From: Pseudomonas viridiflava
Lineage (GTDB): Bacteria > Pseudomonadota > Gammaproteobacteria > Pseudomonadales > Pseudomonadaceae
Reading direction: 5' to 3'
NCBI RefSeq assembly: GCF_900583165.1
Contig: NZ_UTKY01000058.1
Coordinates: 1-45,659, forward strand
Length of the DNA stretch: 45,659 bases
The number at the start of each line of letters is the position of its first letter. Positions within the stretch are counted from its first letter, which is position 1. Position numbers and translations under genes: made by a program. Below are positions 25,705 through 34,068 of this stretch, in pieces. Below the pieces are notes generated by a model, which worked only from the letters and a program-made list of their open reading frames with translations, was not told the origin of the DNA and did not search any database.

Positions 25705-26628
25705 TTAATCCGGCAGGCCCGGTGGGTTGATCAGCGACTTGTCGACGCGCTCCACGTCCAGGCCCCAGCGTTGCAGTACCTGCTCGTATTGGCCGCCGGC
25801 AATCGCACCTTCCAGCGCGGTATGGATCGGCTTGACCAGGCCGTTGTCCTTGCGGGTGGTCACGGCGATATCCGCCTGCAATGGCCAGCCGCCGTTGACT
25901 GTGCCGACGCGCTTGATGCCGCCCGTGATGGCGGCGGAATACGCATACACCGAGTTGGGCCCGAACAGCGCATCGGTGCGCCCCGATTGCACCGACAACT
26001 GTGCGGCAGCCTGGTCATCCAAGTACTGCAACAGCGCAGGCTTGATACCGGCCTTTTCATTGGCCTCGTTCCAGGCCAGCAGGACTTTTTCCTGGTTGGT
26101 GCCGGAGCCGACGATGATTTTCAACCCGGCAATGTCTTTGGCCTCCTTGATCTCGCTGATCTTGCTGGTGCTCTTCACATAGAAGCCGAGCACGTCCTGG
26201 CGGTAGGTGGCAAAGTCAAAACGCTTCTTGCGCGCCTCGGTCACGGTGACGTTGCTGATCACTGCGTCGAATTTGCCCGAGCTGACGCCCAGCGGCCAAT
26301 CCTCCCAACTGGTCTGCACCACATTGAGTTGCAGGCCCAGGCTGTCGGCGACCAACTGCGCGGTGTCGGCTTCGCTGCCGATGGTGGTCTTGTCGTCATT
26401 GGCCAGCAGCGCCAGGGGCGGCCCGGCCACGCCAGACACGGCCACGGTGAACTTGCCCGGCTGGGCGAACTTGAAGCCCGGCGGGATCTGCGCGATAGCC
26501 GCTTCGTTACGCGGCACATGGATGCGCACGCGGTCGGGGCTGAGGTCGACCTGTTGCACGGCGTACGCACTTTGCGCAGCACTGACGGCCAGCGCCAGCA
26601 GGGCCACACGGGCAGTAGAAATAAACAT
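25705..26628 (-). CDS. Polar-amino-acid-type ABC substrate-binding protein
   Basis: A 307-residue periplasmic binding protein of family 3. It has a Sec signal peptide (MFISTARVALLALAVSAAQS, cut after about SAYA). The mature protein carries LQLNVVQTSWEDWPLGVSSG shortened to its core WEDWPLGVSSGKFDAVISNV, then TEARKKRFDFATYRQDVLGF, a classic family-3 motif. It would bind the amino acid or amine fed to the permease. It is 18 bp downstream of the ATPase gene. Confidence 0.9.
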   Translation of the reverse strand: MFISTARVALLALAVSAAQSAYAVQQVDLSPDRVRIHVPRNEAAIAQIPPGFKFAQPGKFTVAVSGVAGPPLALLANDDKTTIGSEADTAQLVADSLGLQLNVVQTSWEDWPLGVSSGKFDAVISNVTVTEARKKRFDFATYRQDVLGFYVKSTSKISEIKEAKDIAGLKIIVGSGTNQEKVLLAWNEANEKAGIKPALLQYLDDQAAAQLSVQSGRTDALFGPNSVYAYSAAITGGIKRVGTVNGGWPLQADIAVTTRKDNGLVKPIHTALEGAIAGGQYEQVLQRWGLDVERVDKSLINPPGLPD

Positions 26629-26646
26629 GGGCAGTCACTCCTTGAA

Positions 26647-27420
26647 CTAAAGCACCTTGCCGAGAAAGGCCACGGTGCGGGGATGTCGGGGTTGGCGGAA
26701 AATCTGTTCAGGCGGGCCTTCTTCGATCAACTGGCCGTCGCAGAGGAACACCACATGGTCGGCCACTTCGCGGGCGAAACCGATTTCGTGGGTGACGATC
26801 ACAAGCGTTACGCCCAGTTGGGTCAGGCCCTTGATCACGTCGAGCACTTCGCCCACCAGTTCCGGGTCGAGGGCTGAGGTGGGTTCATCGAACAGCAGCA
26901 CCTTCGGGTCCAACGCCAGGGCGCGGGCAATGGCGACGCGTTGCTGCTGGCCGCCGGAGAGCTGGCGCGGGAAGGCGTCGGCCTTGTCCGCCAGACCAAC
27001 CTTGGCCAATAACTCGGTCGCCTTGGCCTGTGCCTCGGCCTTGCTCCAGCGCTTGTGGGCCAGGGGCGCTTCGGCAACGTTTTCCCAGGCGGTGAGGTGC
27101 GGGAACAGGTTGAAGTTCTGGAACACAAACCCCACGTCGATGCGGCGCTTGAGGATTTCGCGCTCCTTGAGTTCGTAGAGCAGGTCACCCTTGCGGCGAT
27201 AACCGACGTATTCGCCGTCGATGGTGATGTGCCCGCTGTCGATCTTTTCCAGGTGATTGATGGTGCGCAGCAAGGTGGATTTGCCTGAGCCCGATGGCCC
27301 GAGAATCACCGTGACCTTGCCGGGGTCGATGGTCAGGTCGATGTCCTTCAACACCTGTTGATTGCCAAAGCGCTTGCCCACGCCCTGGATCTGTATACGG
27401 CCAGCGCGGGCTTCACTCAT
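26647..27420 (-). CDS. Polar-amino-acid-type ABC ATPase
   Basis: A 257-residue ABC ATPase of the GlnQ/HisP class. Walker A GPSGSGKSTLLRTINHLE, signature QLSGGQQQRVAIARALALDP and Walker B VLLFDEPTSALDPELVGEVL are all intact, with the H-loop in LVIVTHEIGFAREV. The ATG at 27420 overlaps the permease gene by 8 nt, so translation is coupled; the frame upstream of it is not family-like. It powers the importer formed with the permease and the binding protein. Confidence 0.94.
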   Translation of the reverse strand: MSEARAGRIQIQGVGKRFGNQQVLKDIDLTIDPGKVTVILGPSGSGKSTLLRTINHLEKIDSGHITIDGEYVGYRRKGDLLYELKEREILKRRIDVGFVFQNFNLFPHLTAWENVAEAPLAHKRWSKAEAQAKATELLAKVGLADKADAFPRQLSGGQQQRVAIARALALDPKVLLFDEPTSALDPELVGEVLDVIKGLTQLGVTLVIVTHEIGFAREVADHVVFLCDGQLIEEGPPEQIFRQPRHPRTVAFLGKVL

Positions 27421-28378
27421 GGGTTTTCTCCTTGATCCAGCGGGTGATGCGCTGCAACGGCGTCGGCGGCAATACCCGTGCGGTGCCACGGGCAAAGTGG
27501 CGCTCGACGTAATACTGCGCACTGGTAAGCACGGTGGTGATGATCAGGTACCAGACGGTGGCCACGATCAGCAGCGGGATCACCGCCTGGGTGCGGTTGT
27601 AGATGACCTGCACGGTGTAAAACAGCTCTGGCAGAGCCAGCACGTAGACGATGGAAGTGCCTTTGACCAAGCCGATGATTTCGTTGAAACCGGACGGCAA
27701 AATCGAGCGCAGCGCCTTGGGCAGGATGATCCGGAAGATGCGTCGCGAGGCTGGCAAACCCAGGGCCGCCGCCGCTTCATGCTGGCCGGCGTCGACGCCG
27801 ATCAAGCCGCCGCGAATGATCTCCGCTGCGTAGGCCGCTTGCATCAGGCTCAAGCCCAATACCGCCACGGTGAATTGGCTGAGTACATCCACCGTCGACC
27901 ATTCGGCAAACACCACGCTGGTGAACGGCACGCCGAGCACGATGTGGTCATACAGGTAGGCAAAGTTGTAGAGGATGATCAGTACCAGCAACGCCGGCAT
28001 CGAGCGGAAAAACCAGATGTATCCCCAGGCCAATGCAGCCAGCAGCGGCGAGCCCGACAGCCGCGCCAACGCCAACGCGGTGCCGAGGATAATGCTGAAC
28101 ACGGTGCTCAGCAGGGTCAGCAACAGCGTCTGGCCAAGGCCACGCAGCACCGACGGCGAGAAGAACCATTGGCCAAACACGCCCCACTCCCAGCGCGGGT
28201 TGGTGGCCAGGGAATGCACGATGGCCAGCAGCACCAACGCGGCAAAGATCGACCCGGCCCAACGCCAGGGATGCCGCGCGGGCACCACTTGCAGGGCCTT
28301 GATCGGTGTGGAGACCCGGGCCTGGCGCACCGGGCTTGCGTGGTCAATCAGGTCATAAGGTTTGGCGACGATGGGCAT
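27413..28378 (-). CDS. Polar-amino-acid-type ABC permease
   Basis: A 321-residue inner-membrane permease of the HisMQ/GlnP type. A hydrophobic segment (about 42-62) precedes the core, with LLLTLLSTVFSIILGTALAL and the characteristic YIWFFRSMPALLVLIILYNF segment, then the coupling loop EAAAALGLPASRRIFRIILP. The ATG at 28378 has GAGGA just upstream; a longer form starting at 28405 would overlap the TonB receptor gene. Only one permease is present, so it presumably acts as a homodimer. It lies 16 bp after the TonB receptor gene. Confidence 0.92.
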   Translation of the reverse strand: MPIVAKPYDLIDHASPVRQARVSTPIKALQVVPARHPWRWAGSIFAALVLLAIVHSLATNPRWEWGVFGQWFFSPSVLRGLGQTLLLTLLSTVFSIILGTALALARLSGSPLLAALAWGYIWFFRSMPALLVLIILYNFAYLYDHIVLGVPFTSVVFAEWSTVDVLSQFTVAVLGLSLMQAAYAAEIIRGGLIGVDAGQHEAAAALGLPASRRIFRIILPKALRSILPSGFNEIIGLVKGTSIVYVLALPELFYTVQVIYNRTQAVIPLLIVATVWYLIITTVLTSAQYYVERHFARGTARVLPPTPLQRITRWIKEKTHE

Positions 28379-28394
28379 GTGCAATTCCTCGGCC

Positions 28395-30788
28395 TTAGAA
28401 GGCATAGGTCAAACGGGTGTAGTAGTACCCGCCGGTAAAACCGAAGGGCGAATAGGTGCCGTAGCTGCTGACCATGGTGCTGCTGGGCACGCCTTGTTTC
28501 TTGGGGTAGATGTCGAACAGGTTCTTGGCGCCGATGGCGACGTTGAGGTCTTTGGTGAGGTTGTAGCCAAGGTCGAGGTCGGTGATCCATTTGGCGCTGT
28601 AGACCCGGTCGAGGCTGCGGTCGGCGGAGACGTTGACCTCTTTGTAGGAGCCGTAGCGGGTCAGGGCCAGGTTGAGATTGAAGCGGTCAATGCTCCAGTC
28701 GCCGCCCAGGATCAGCTTGGTGCTGGGCTGCACGCCGGTAATCAGGTTGCGCGCCTGGCGATCCATCAGGTCGTAGGAGGTACCGAGGATGGTGGTGGAT
28801 TCCTTGTAGTTGAGGATCTTGGTCTGGTTCCAGTTGAACGCAGCCGTCCACTTCAGCGAGCCGTACTGGCCGAGGTCCTGGCTGTAGTTGCTGACCAGGT
28901 CCAGGCCTTTGGTGCGGGTGTCAGCACCGTTGATGAAGTACTGGCCGCCTGAGGTGGAAGTGATGCCGTTGTCTTGCAGCACTTGGGTGATTTCCGGGCC
29001 GAGCAAGGTGCCGGTGAGGGTGATGCGGTCACGCAGGTTGATGACGTAGGCGTCGGCGGTGAAGCTCAGGCGGTCGGTGGGCGTGAGGGTGAAACCGAGG
29101 CTGAAGTTGGTGGAGCGTTCGGGTTTGAGCTCCTGCGCGCCCAGGGCTTGGGCCGCCGCCGAACCGACCGGCAACACGCCGTAGTTGATCGACTGGTACA
29201 CGCCGTTCACCACGCCGTAGGTGGTGGACCGCGCACTGAACAGACTGTTGGCCAGGGACGGCGCACGGAAGCCGTTGCTCACCGTGGCACGCACGGCGAA
29301 TTGCGGGGTGAAGTCATAGCGAGTGGTCAGCTTGCCGCTGCGGGTGGCGCCGACGCCCTGGTTGTAATGCTCGTAGCGAAACGCGGTGCCGATGTACCAG
29401 TCCGGCACCGGGTTGAAGCCCACATCGACGTAACTGGCCAGGCTGTTGCGCGAGGCGCTGCTCTCTTCTTCCGGCGAGATACCGTTGGTGACCTGGGCGC
29501 CACTTGATGCGCAATTGCCCGGCGCCACGCAGTAGCCGCCGTTGGCGTAGGACTCATAGTCACCGGCCTGCACCTCATAGGTGTCGCGCCGATGTTCGAA
29601 GCCGTAGCTCAAATCCAACGGTTTTTGCAGGCCGACATCGAAGCCGCGCTTGAAGTCGAGGTTGGTGGTCAGCTCGGTGGAAATCCACGTGCCAGAGGTG
29701 AAGTGATTCGGCGTGGCTTCGCCCAGGGACGGGTTCTGGTTATGGGTAGTGCCCTGCTCCGCGTCGTTGCGCCCGTAGGTGGTGGACAAGTCCCAGTCCC
29801 ACTCGCCCACGGTGCCCTTGCCGCCGAATGCAGCCTGGAAGTCGTCTTCGTCGATAAACCAAGTGGGCGTGTAGCCGCCGGGGTAACCGTTGGGGCCGGT
29901 GGTGATGGTGTTGGTGATGGTCGGCAGGCGGAAGTTCTGGCCCTGCTCGGCCTTGCGGCGTGAATAGGTAGTGAAGGAGTACAGGCTGAAGCTGTCGTCT
30001 ATCGGCAATTCGGCGTTGTAGCCCAGGGTCAGCAGGTTGGTCTTGGGCGTGCCGTAGCCGCCATAGGTGGAACGGCCCGCTTGCTCATAGGCTTGATCGT
30101 AGGTGTAGCCGTTGGCGCTGGCCTTGTTGTCATCGTTCTGGCTGCGGGCATCCAGGGCCAGCTGCACGATGCCGCCGTTGCCGATTTCGAAGCCCTTGTT
30201 GAGGCTTTGTTGCACGGTCTGTTTCTTGCCGTCGTAACCCAGGCCTGCGTTGGTCACCGAGGTGCCGCTGGTGTCGGCCTTGAGGATCACATTGATCACT
30301 CCGGCGATGGCATCGGAGCCGTACTGGGCGGCGGCGCCGTCTCTTAATACTTCAACATGGTCGATGGCGCTGATGGGGATCAAATCCAGATCGGCTGGCG
30401 CGGCACCGGTGTTGATACCGTTGATGTTCAAAGTGGCGCTGGTGTGGCGGCGCTTGCCGTTGACCAGCACCAACACTTCGGCAGCACTCAAGCCCCGCAG
30501 GTTTGGCGCGCGGGCAATGCCGCTGGCGTCCCAACCGGTTTTTTCCGGCAGGGTCAGCGACGGGATCACCGCGCTCAGGGCTTCCATCAAACCGGGCTTG
30601 CCGGTGCTCTGCAATTGCTTGGCGCTGACCACATCGATCGGCACCGGGCTGCTGGTGACGGTGCGCTGCTCGGCGCCACGGTTACCGGTGACTACGACGG
30701 TGGAGAGGGTGCTGTCGTCCTGGGCCTGGGCGGTGTTGGCAAAGATGGCCAGGGCCAGTACGGCGGTGGGTTTTAACGCTTGTTTCAT
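28395..30788 (-). CDS. TonB-dependent outer-membrane receptor
   Basis: A 797-residue receptor, complete in length. The signal peptide (KPTAVLALAIFANTAQA) ends about residue 22. A TonB-box-like STVVVTG follows directly, then the plug domain (about 45-160) with EALSAVIPSLTLPE and IDHVEVLRDGAAAQYGSDAI. The 22-strand barrel ends in YYYTRLTYAF, with the terminal Phe needed for outer-membrane assembly. No N-terminal FecA-type signalling extension is present, so it should not control an anti-sigma factor. It heads an operon with an amino-acid-type ABC importer, so it probably takes up an organic nitrogen or sulphur compound, not a siderophore (inference). Confidence 0.92.
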   Translation of the reverse strand: MKQALKPTAVLALAIFANTAQAQDDSTLSTVVVTGNRGAEQRTVTSSPVPIDVVSAKQLQSTGKPGLMEALSAVIPSLTLPEKTGWDASGIARAPNLRGLSAAEVLVLVNGKRRHTSATLNINGINTGAAPADLDLIPISAIDHVEVLRDGAAAQYGSDAIAGVINVILKADTSGTSVTNAGLGYDGKKQTVQQSLNKGFEIGNGGIVQLALDARSQNDDNKASANGYTYDQAYEQAGRSTYGGYGTPKTNLLTLGYNAELPIDDSFSLYSFTTYSRRKAEQGQNFRLPTITNTITTGPNGYPGGYTPTWFIDEDDFQAAFGGKGTVGEWDWDLSTTYGRNDAEQGTTHNQNPSLGEATPNHFTSGTWISTELTTNLDFKRGFDVGLQKPLDLSYGFEHRRDTYEVQAGDYESYANGGYCVAPGNCASSGAQVTNGISPEEESSASRNSLASYVDVGFNPVPDWYIGTAFRYEHYNQGVGATRSGKLTTRYDFTPQFAVRATVSNGFRAPSLANSLFSARSTTYGVVNGVYQSINYGVLPVGSAAAQALGAQELKPERSTNFSLGFTLTPTDRLSFTADAYVINLRDRITLTGTLLGPEITQVLQDNGITSTSGGQYFINGADTRTKGLDLVSNYSQDLGQYGSLKWTAAFNWNQTKILNYKESTTILGTSYDLMDRQARNLITGVQPSTKLILGGDWSIDRFNLNLALTRYGSYKEVNVSADRSLDRVYSAKWITDLDLGYNLTKDLNVAIGAKNLFDIYPKKQGVPSSTMVSSYGTYSPFGFTGGYYYTRLTYAF

Positions 30789-31126
30789 AGGCTTGCCTGT
30801 CGTTCCAAATCGCGGAGTCGGGCAGTCACGCGATGGGGCGCGGTGCTCGGTTTTTTGGGGGTGTTGCGGCGATTTGGGGCTAGGGCGAGTGCGGGGTGTG
30901 GATTGGCAACATACGTTGAATTCCCTTCCAACGATTCTGCTGCGGGCATGATTACCCGGTTATGGGAGCAGAATCTGAATCACGATGGGTACCATCCAGG
31001 GTCAGGGGTAGGCTGTTGCGATCAAACATAACGGAATGGGTTTTGAAAATATAATGCTGTTTTGGTCTAAGCTAATATTCTTGGAATTCATTATTTTTTG
31101 ATGGGGTTATTCATTTAAATAATGTC
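30789..31126. promoter_or_regulatory. Upstream region of the TonB receptor operon
   Basis: A 338-bp region before the receptor gene. The part at 31025-31126 is very A/T-rich beside the GC-rich genome. On the minus strand TTAGCT (31070-31075) and TATATT (31048-31053) are 16 bases apart, a plausible sigma-70 pair with a weak -35. If right, the leader is about 250 bases, long enough for post-transcriptional control. The rest (30789-31020) shows no clear element. Confidence 0.35.
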
Positions 31127-31140
31127 TTGTGGAGGAGGAT

Positions 31141-31440
31141 TGAGTACATATCCGTTGCTGCGGTAACGGCTGCTATGGGTTCCGCTCTTACAGCGGGTCA
31201 CTTTTGGAAGAGCGCCAAAAGTAACCAAAAACGCTTCGCCCCACCACTCGGTGCCTCGCCTAGGCTCGGCATGCCCTCACTCCGGCTTGAATCCGTGGGC
31301 CGCCGCCACGCGCCATCCATGGCGCGGGGCGGCTAACCCGGCGTCCTGCCGGGTTACCCACAGATTCAAGCCTGCGTTCGGCCAGCGTGGTTAACGGGGC
31401 GCCTAAGATCAAGATCAAAAGCCAAATCAAAAGCCAGAGC
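31141..31440 (+). repeat. Long dispersed structured element, copy 2
   Basis: The most complete copy. In plus orientation: a 5-bp hairpin (31152-31156/31165-31169), CCGCT-CTTAC-AGCGG (31182-31196), a 12-pair stem with one mismatch (31196-31207/31215-31226), a bulged hairpin (31250-31275), then a three-way junction whose outer stem (31284-31299/31357-31372, one C-A mismatch) encloses hairpins 31309-31326 and 31334-31356. The tail has TAAGATCAAGATCAAAAGCC and ends in a GCCAGAGCC stub that is expanded in copy 4. The outer-stem sequence differs from copy 1 at five consecutive positions on each arm but still pairs. Confidence 0.82.
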
Positions 31441-31478
31441 CAAGGCAAACCACCCTCTACCTGATGTATGGGGCCAAA

Positions 31479-31567
31479 TGTGGGAGGGGGCTTGCCCCCG
31501 ATGGCAGTGTGTCAGTCACAGATATTTCAACTGACACTCCCTCATCGGGGGCAAGCCCCCTCCCACA
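31479..31567. repeat. REPIN between inverted long-element copies
   Basis: Canonical arms TGTGGGAGGGGGCTTGCCCC and GGGGCAAGCCCCCTCCCACA with GTGTCAG-type inner repeats. It lies between long-element copies 2 and 3, which face opposite ways. Confidence 0.9.
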
Positions 31568-31620
31568 TTTGAATTGTGAACAACATGAAATACCGGTCGG
31601 CTCTAAGGCCGCCGCGCTCT

Positions 31621-31812
31621 TGCTTTGGCTTTTGATCTGAAGTCGCCCCGTCAAACACGCTCCAAAGCCGGAGTGAGGGAATGCCGAGCCTAGGCGAGGT
31701 GCCGAGTGTTGGGGCGAAGACCTTTTGGTTACTTTTGGGTCCCTCCAAAAGTGACCCGCTGTAAGAGCGGAACCATAGGCGGCCGTTACCTAAATAACGG
31801 ATATGTACACCA
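31621..31812 (-). repeat. Long dispersed structured element, copy 3 (junction deleted)
   Basis: An inverted copy relative to copy 2. It keeps the bulged hairpin (31678-31685/31698-31703), the 12-pair stem (31727-31738/31745-31756, one T-G pair on plus), CCGCT-GTAAG-AGCGG (31756-31770) and CCGTTA/TAACGG (31783-31788/31795-31800). Only one arm of the outer junction stem remains (CACGCTCCAAAGC); the other arm and both inner hairpins are gone. The AGATCAAAAGCC tail is still recognisable at the 31621 end. Confidence 0.8.
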
Positions 31813-31822
31813 GCCCAAACAC

Positions 31823-31850
31823 CGCCATCGGGAGCAAGCCCCCTCCCACA
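31823..31850. repeat. Single REP arm at the end of copy 3
   Basis: One REP half (CCATCGGGAGCAAGCCCCCT then CCCACA), about 16 bp beyond the secretin stop codon. It joins the same end of the long element as the half REP next to copy 1. Confidence 0.8.
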
Positions 31851-31866
31851 TTTTGAGCGTGTTCCG

Positions 31867-34068
31867 TCAGTTAGCTGGCCGCAAAAGCTGCATCTGCTGG
31901 CGGTAATCATCCGTCACCTGCCGCGCCTGGCTCCCACTGGTAATCACCCGAGGCGTAATCAGCACGATCAATTCAGTGCGGTCCTTGGACTTGCTGGTAT
32001 TCCCAAACAACCACCGCAACCCCGGAATCTTCCCAAGATAAGGCACCGCACTGACCGACTCCGCGTTGTCCTGCTTGATCAACCCCCCCAGCAACACCGT
32101 CTGCCCACTCTGCACCGCCACCTGCGTCGACACCGAACGCGTCGAGATACGCGGGTTACTCTGGGTATCACTCGCCGCCTGCGTCTCGGCATCACTGACC
32201 TGCTGCTGAATATCCATATACACCAAGCCACCCGGATTGATCCGCGGCACCACGTCCAGAATCACCCCGGTCTGCACATATTCAACACTGCTCAGCGTCG
32301 TGTCGGAGGTGCCGGTATTAACCGTGGTCTGGCTGATGGGAATGTTGTCACCCACCTGAATCTGCGCCGGCTGGTTGTTCATCACCACCAACGAAGGCGC
32401 CGACAGCACTTGGGTGCGGCCGTTGGTTTCCAGGGCATGCAGGGCCACTTGCAGGTTGGAGCTGACGAACGAATAAAACAACGAGTCCGCCGCGCCCAGC
32501 CCTGCTCCGCCACCGCCCAAGGCACCTTGGCTGCCGGCGGTGTTGGCCACGGTGGTGCTGGTGGAATTACCCGCCAGACGCCCGAGGTACCATTGCACGC
32601 CGAGGTCGAGTTCGCCGCTGAGTTTAACCTCGAGGATGCGCGTTTCGATCTGCACTTGCAGCGGTGGGTTGTCGAGACGTTTGATCGCCGATTCGATCTC
32701 CTTCCACTGCACCGGGCGGGTGCGCACCAGCAGTTGGTTACTGCTTTTCTGCGCGGTGATGCGGGTGCCGGCGTCGAGGCTTTTGGTTGGGGCGTCTTCG
32801 GTCGCGCCCTGCTCGGCGGTGTCCTGCTCGGCTTCGGGTGCCTGCTCTTCATCATCGCCAGCCGGTTGGCTGTTATTGAAGTTGTTGCTCAAGCCGCCAG
32901 GCGTGCTGCCGGAGGTGCTGTTGGTGCCCGGCGACGACAGGGTCGCGGTGCGCAAACCCGGAGCAACCTTGGCGGGTGCATCATCCTTGATCGCACCGGT
33001 GCCGTAGATCTGCCGCAGGTACTTGGCCAAGTCGGTGGCCTTCATGTTGCGCACGTCGTACACGTACATCTGCGGCTCGTTGCCGCCGCCTTCGTCGATG
33101 GTGTGAATCCAGTCGCCGACTTCACTCAGGTACTGCGGCTGCGAAGAGATCGCCACCACCGAGTTGGTGCGCTCGATGGGCAAAAACCGCACCATGCCCG
33201 CCAGGGGCATGCCGCTGTCGGGGCCAAACATCTTTTGCAGCTCGGGCATCAGCTCGGCGACCGAGGCGCGTTGCAGGCCGAACACGCCCACTGACATGCC
33301 TTTGAGCCAATCCACATCGAAGGTGTCGATGGTGTCTTGGTAATTGGCCAACTCTTCAGGGGTGCCGGCCAGGCTCAACACGTTGCGGGCCGGGTCCACC
33401 AGCAAAAAGGCATTTTCCCGAGCGAAGGGCTTGAGCAGTTTTTGCATTTCAGTGGCCGAGATGTAGCGCAGCGGGAACAGCCGCGCCGACAAGCCGCTGG
33501 ACGGCTGGGCGACTCGCATCTGCGGCACCAGCTTGCCGGCCACGGCCTGGTTGGCGGGCAGGATCACATAGCGGTTGCCCTGTTTGATCATGGCGTTGTC
33601 GGTCCAGGACAGCAGGGTTTCCAGGATCGACAGCGCCTGCTGCTTATTCACCGGTTTGGAGGTGGAGAAACTGACGTTGCCCTTCACACCCTGGGCGATG
33701 CTGTAGTTCTCGTGCAGCAGGTCGCCCATCACGCTGTTGATCACGGCTTCGATGGGCTGGTCGGCGAAGTTGAACACGATATCGCCGCCGGCCTGCTCGC
33801 CTGCCGCAGCCGCAGTGGGTGGGCGCACAAATTGCTGGTTGCCCCGGATCAACTGGCGCTGAGGCGGGGTGTTGGCTGCGGGTTGTGGCGCCGGCTCGCT
33901 GACGGGCTCCACAGGCGGGCGCTGCGAGCCGGTGCCCTGCATCGCCTCATGCATCAGCGCGTCGTCCGCGTCGAGGTGGTCGGGCAGTGAGCCGCAACCG
34001 CCGAGGGAAACGGCGGTGGCCAGGCAAAACACGGTGGTGCGCAAGGCGCCGGGGAATGTATCGATCAA
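31867..34068 (-). CDS. gspD: Type II secretion outer-membrane secretin GspD (XpsD-like)
   Basis: A 733-residue secretin lipoprotein. A lipobox (VSLGGCGSLPDH, Cys about residue 26) suggests self-piloting to the outer membrane; no separate pilotin gene is seen. After a Pro-rich stretch the N0 domain (about 95-175, IVFNFADQPIEAVINSVMGD) leads to N1-N3 repeats. A long low-complexity linker rich in Gly, Ser, Asn, Glu and Gln (about 365-435) interrupts the N3 region, as in Xanthomonas-type secretins. The secretin core ends with VPYLGKIPGLRWLFG and ELIVLITPRV. The start overlaps gspN by 4 nt. Last gene of the operon, matching the xps order. Confidence 0.94.
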   Translation of the reverse strand: MIDTFPGALRTTVFCLATAVSLGGCGSLPDHLDADDALMHEAMQGTGSQRPPVEPVSEPAPQPAANTPPQRQLIRGNQQFVRPPTAAAAGEQAGGDIVFNFADQPIEAVINSVMGDLLHENYSIAQGVKGNVSFSTSKPVNKQQALSILETLLSWTDNAMIKQGNRYVILPANQAVAGKLVPQMRVAQPSSGLSARLFPLRYISATEMQKLLKPFARENAFLLVDPARNVLSLAGTPEELANYQDTIDTFDVDWLKGMSVGVFGLQRASVAELMPELQKMFGPDSGMPLAGMVRFLPIERTNSVVAISSQPQYLSEVGDWIHTIDEGGGNEPQMYVYDVRNMKATDLAKYLRQIYGTGAIKDDAPAKVAPGLRTATLSSPGTNSTSGSTPGGLSNNFNNSQPAGDDEEQAPEAEQDTAEQGATEDAPTKSLDAGTRITAQKSSNQLLVRTRPVQWKEIESAIKRLDNPPLQVQIETRILEVKLSGELDLGVQWYLGRLAGNSTSTTVANTAGSQGALGGGGAGLGAADSLFYSFVSSNLQVALHALETNGRTQVLSAPSLVVMNNQPAQIQVGDNIPISQTTVNTGTSDTTLSSVEYVQTGVILDVVPRINPGGLVYMDIQQQVSDAETQAASDTQSNPRISTRSVSTQVAVQSGQTVLLGGLIKQDNAESVSAVPYLGKIPGLRWLFGNTSKSKDRTELIVLITPRVITSGSQARQVTDDYRQQMQLLRPAN

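Noticed and set aside
31141..31812. Insertion-sequence-like inverted repeats
   Set aside because: The long inverted copies flank a REPIN, not a transposase gene, and I see no target-site duplication.
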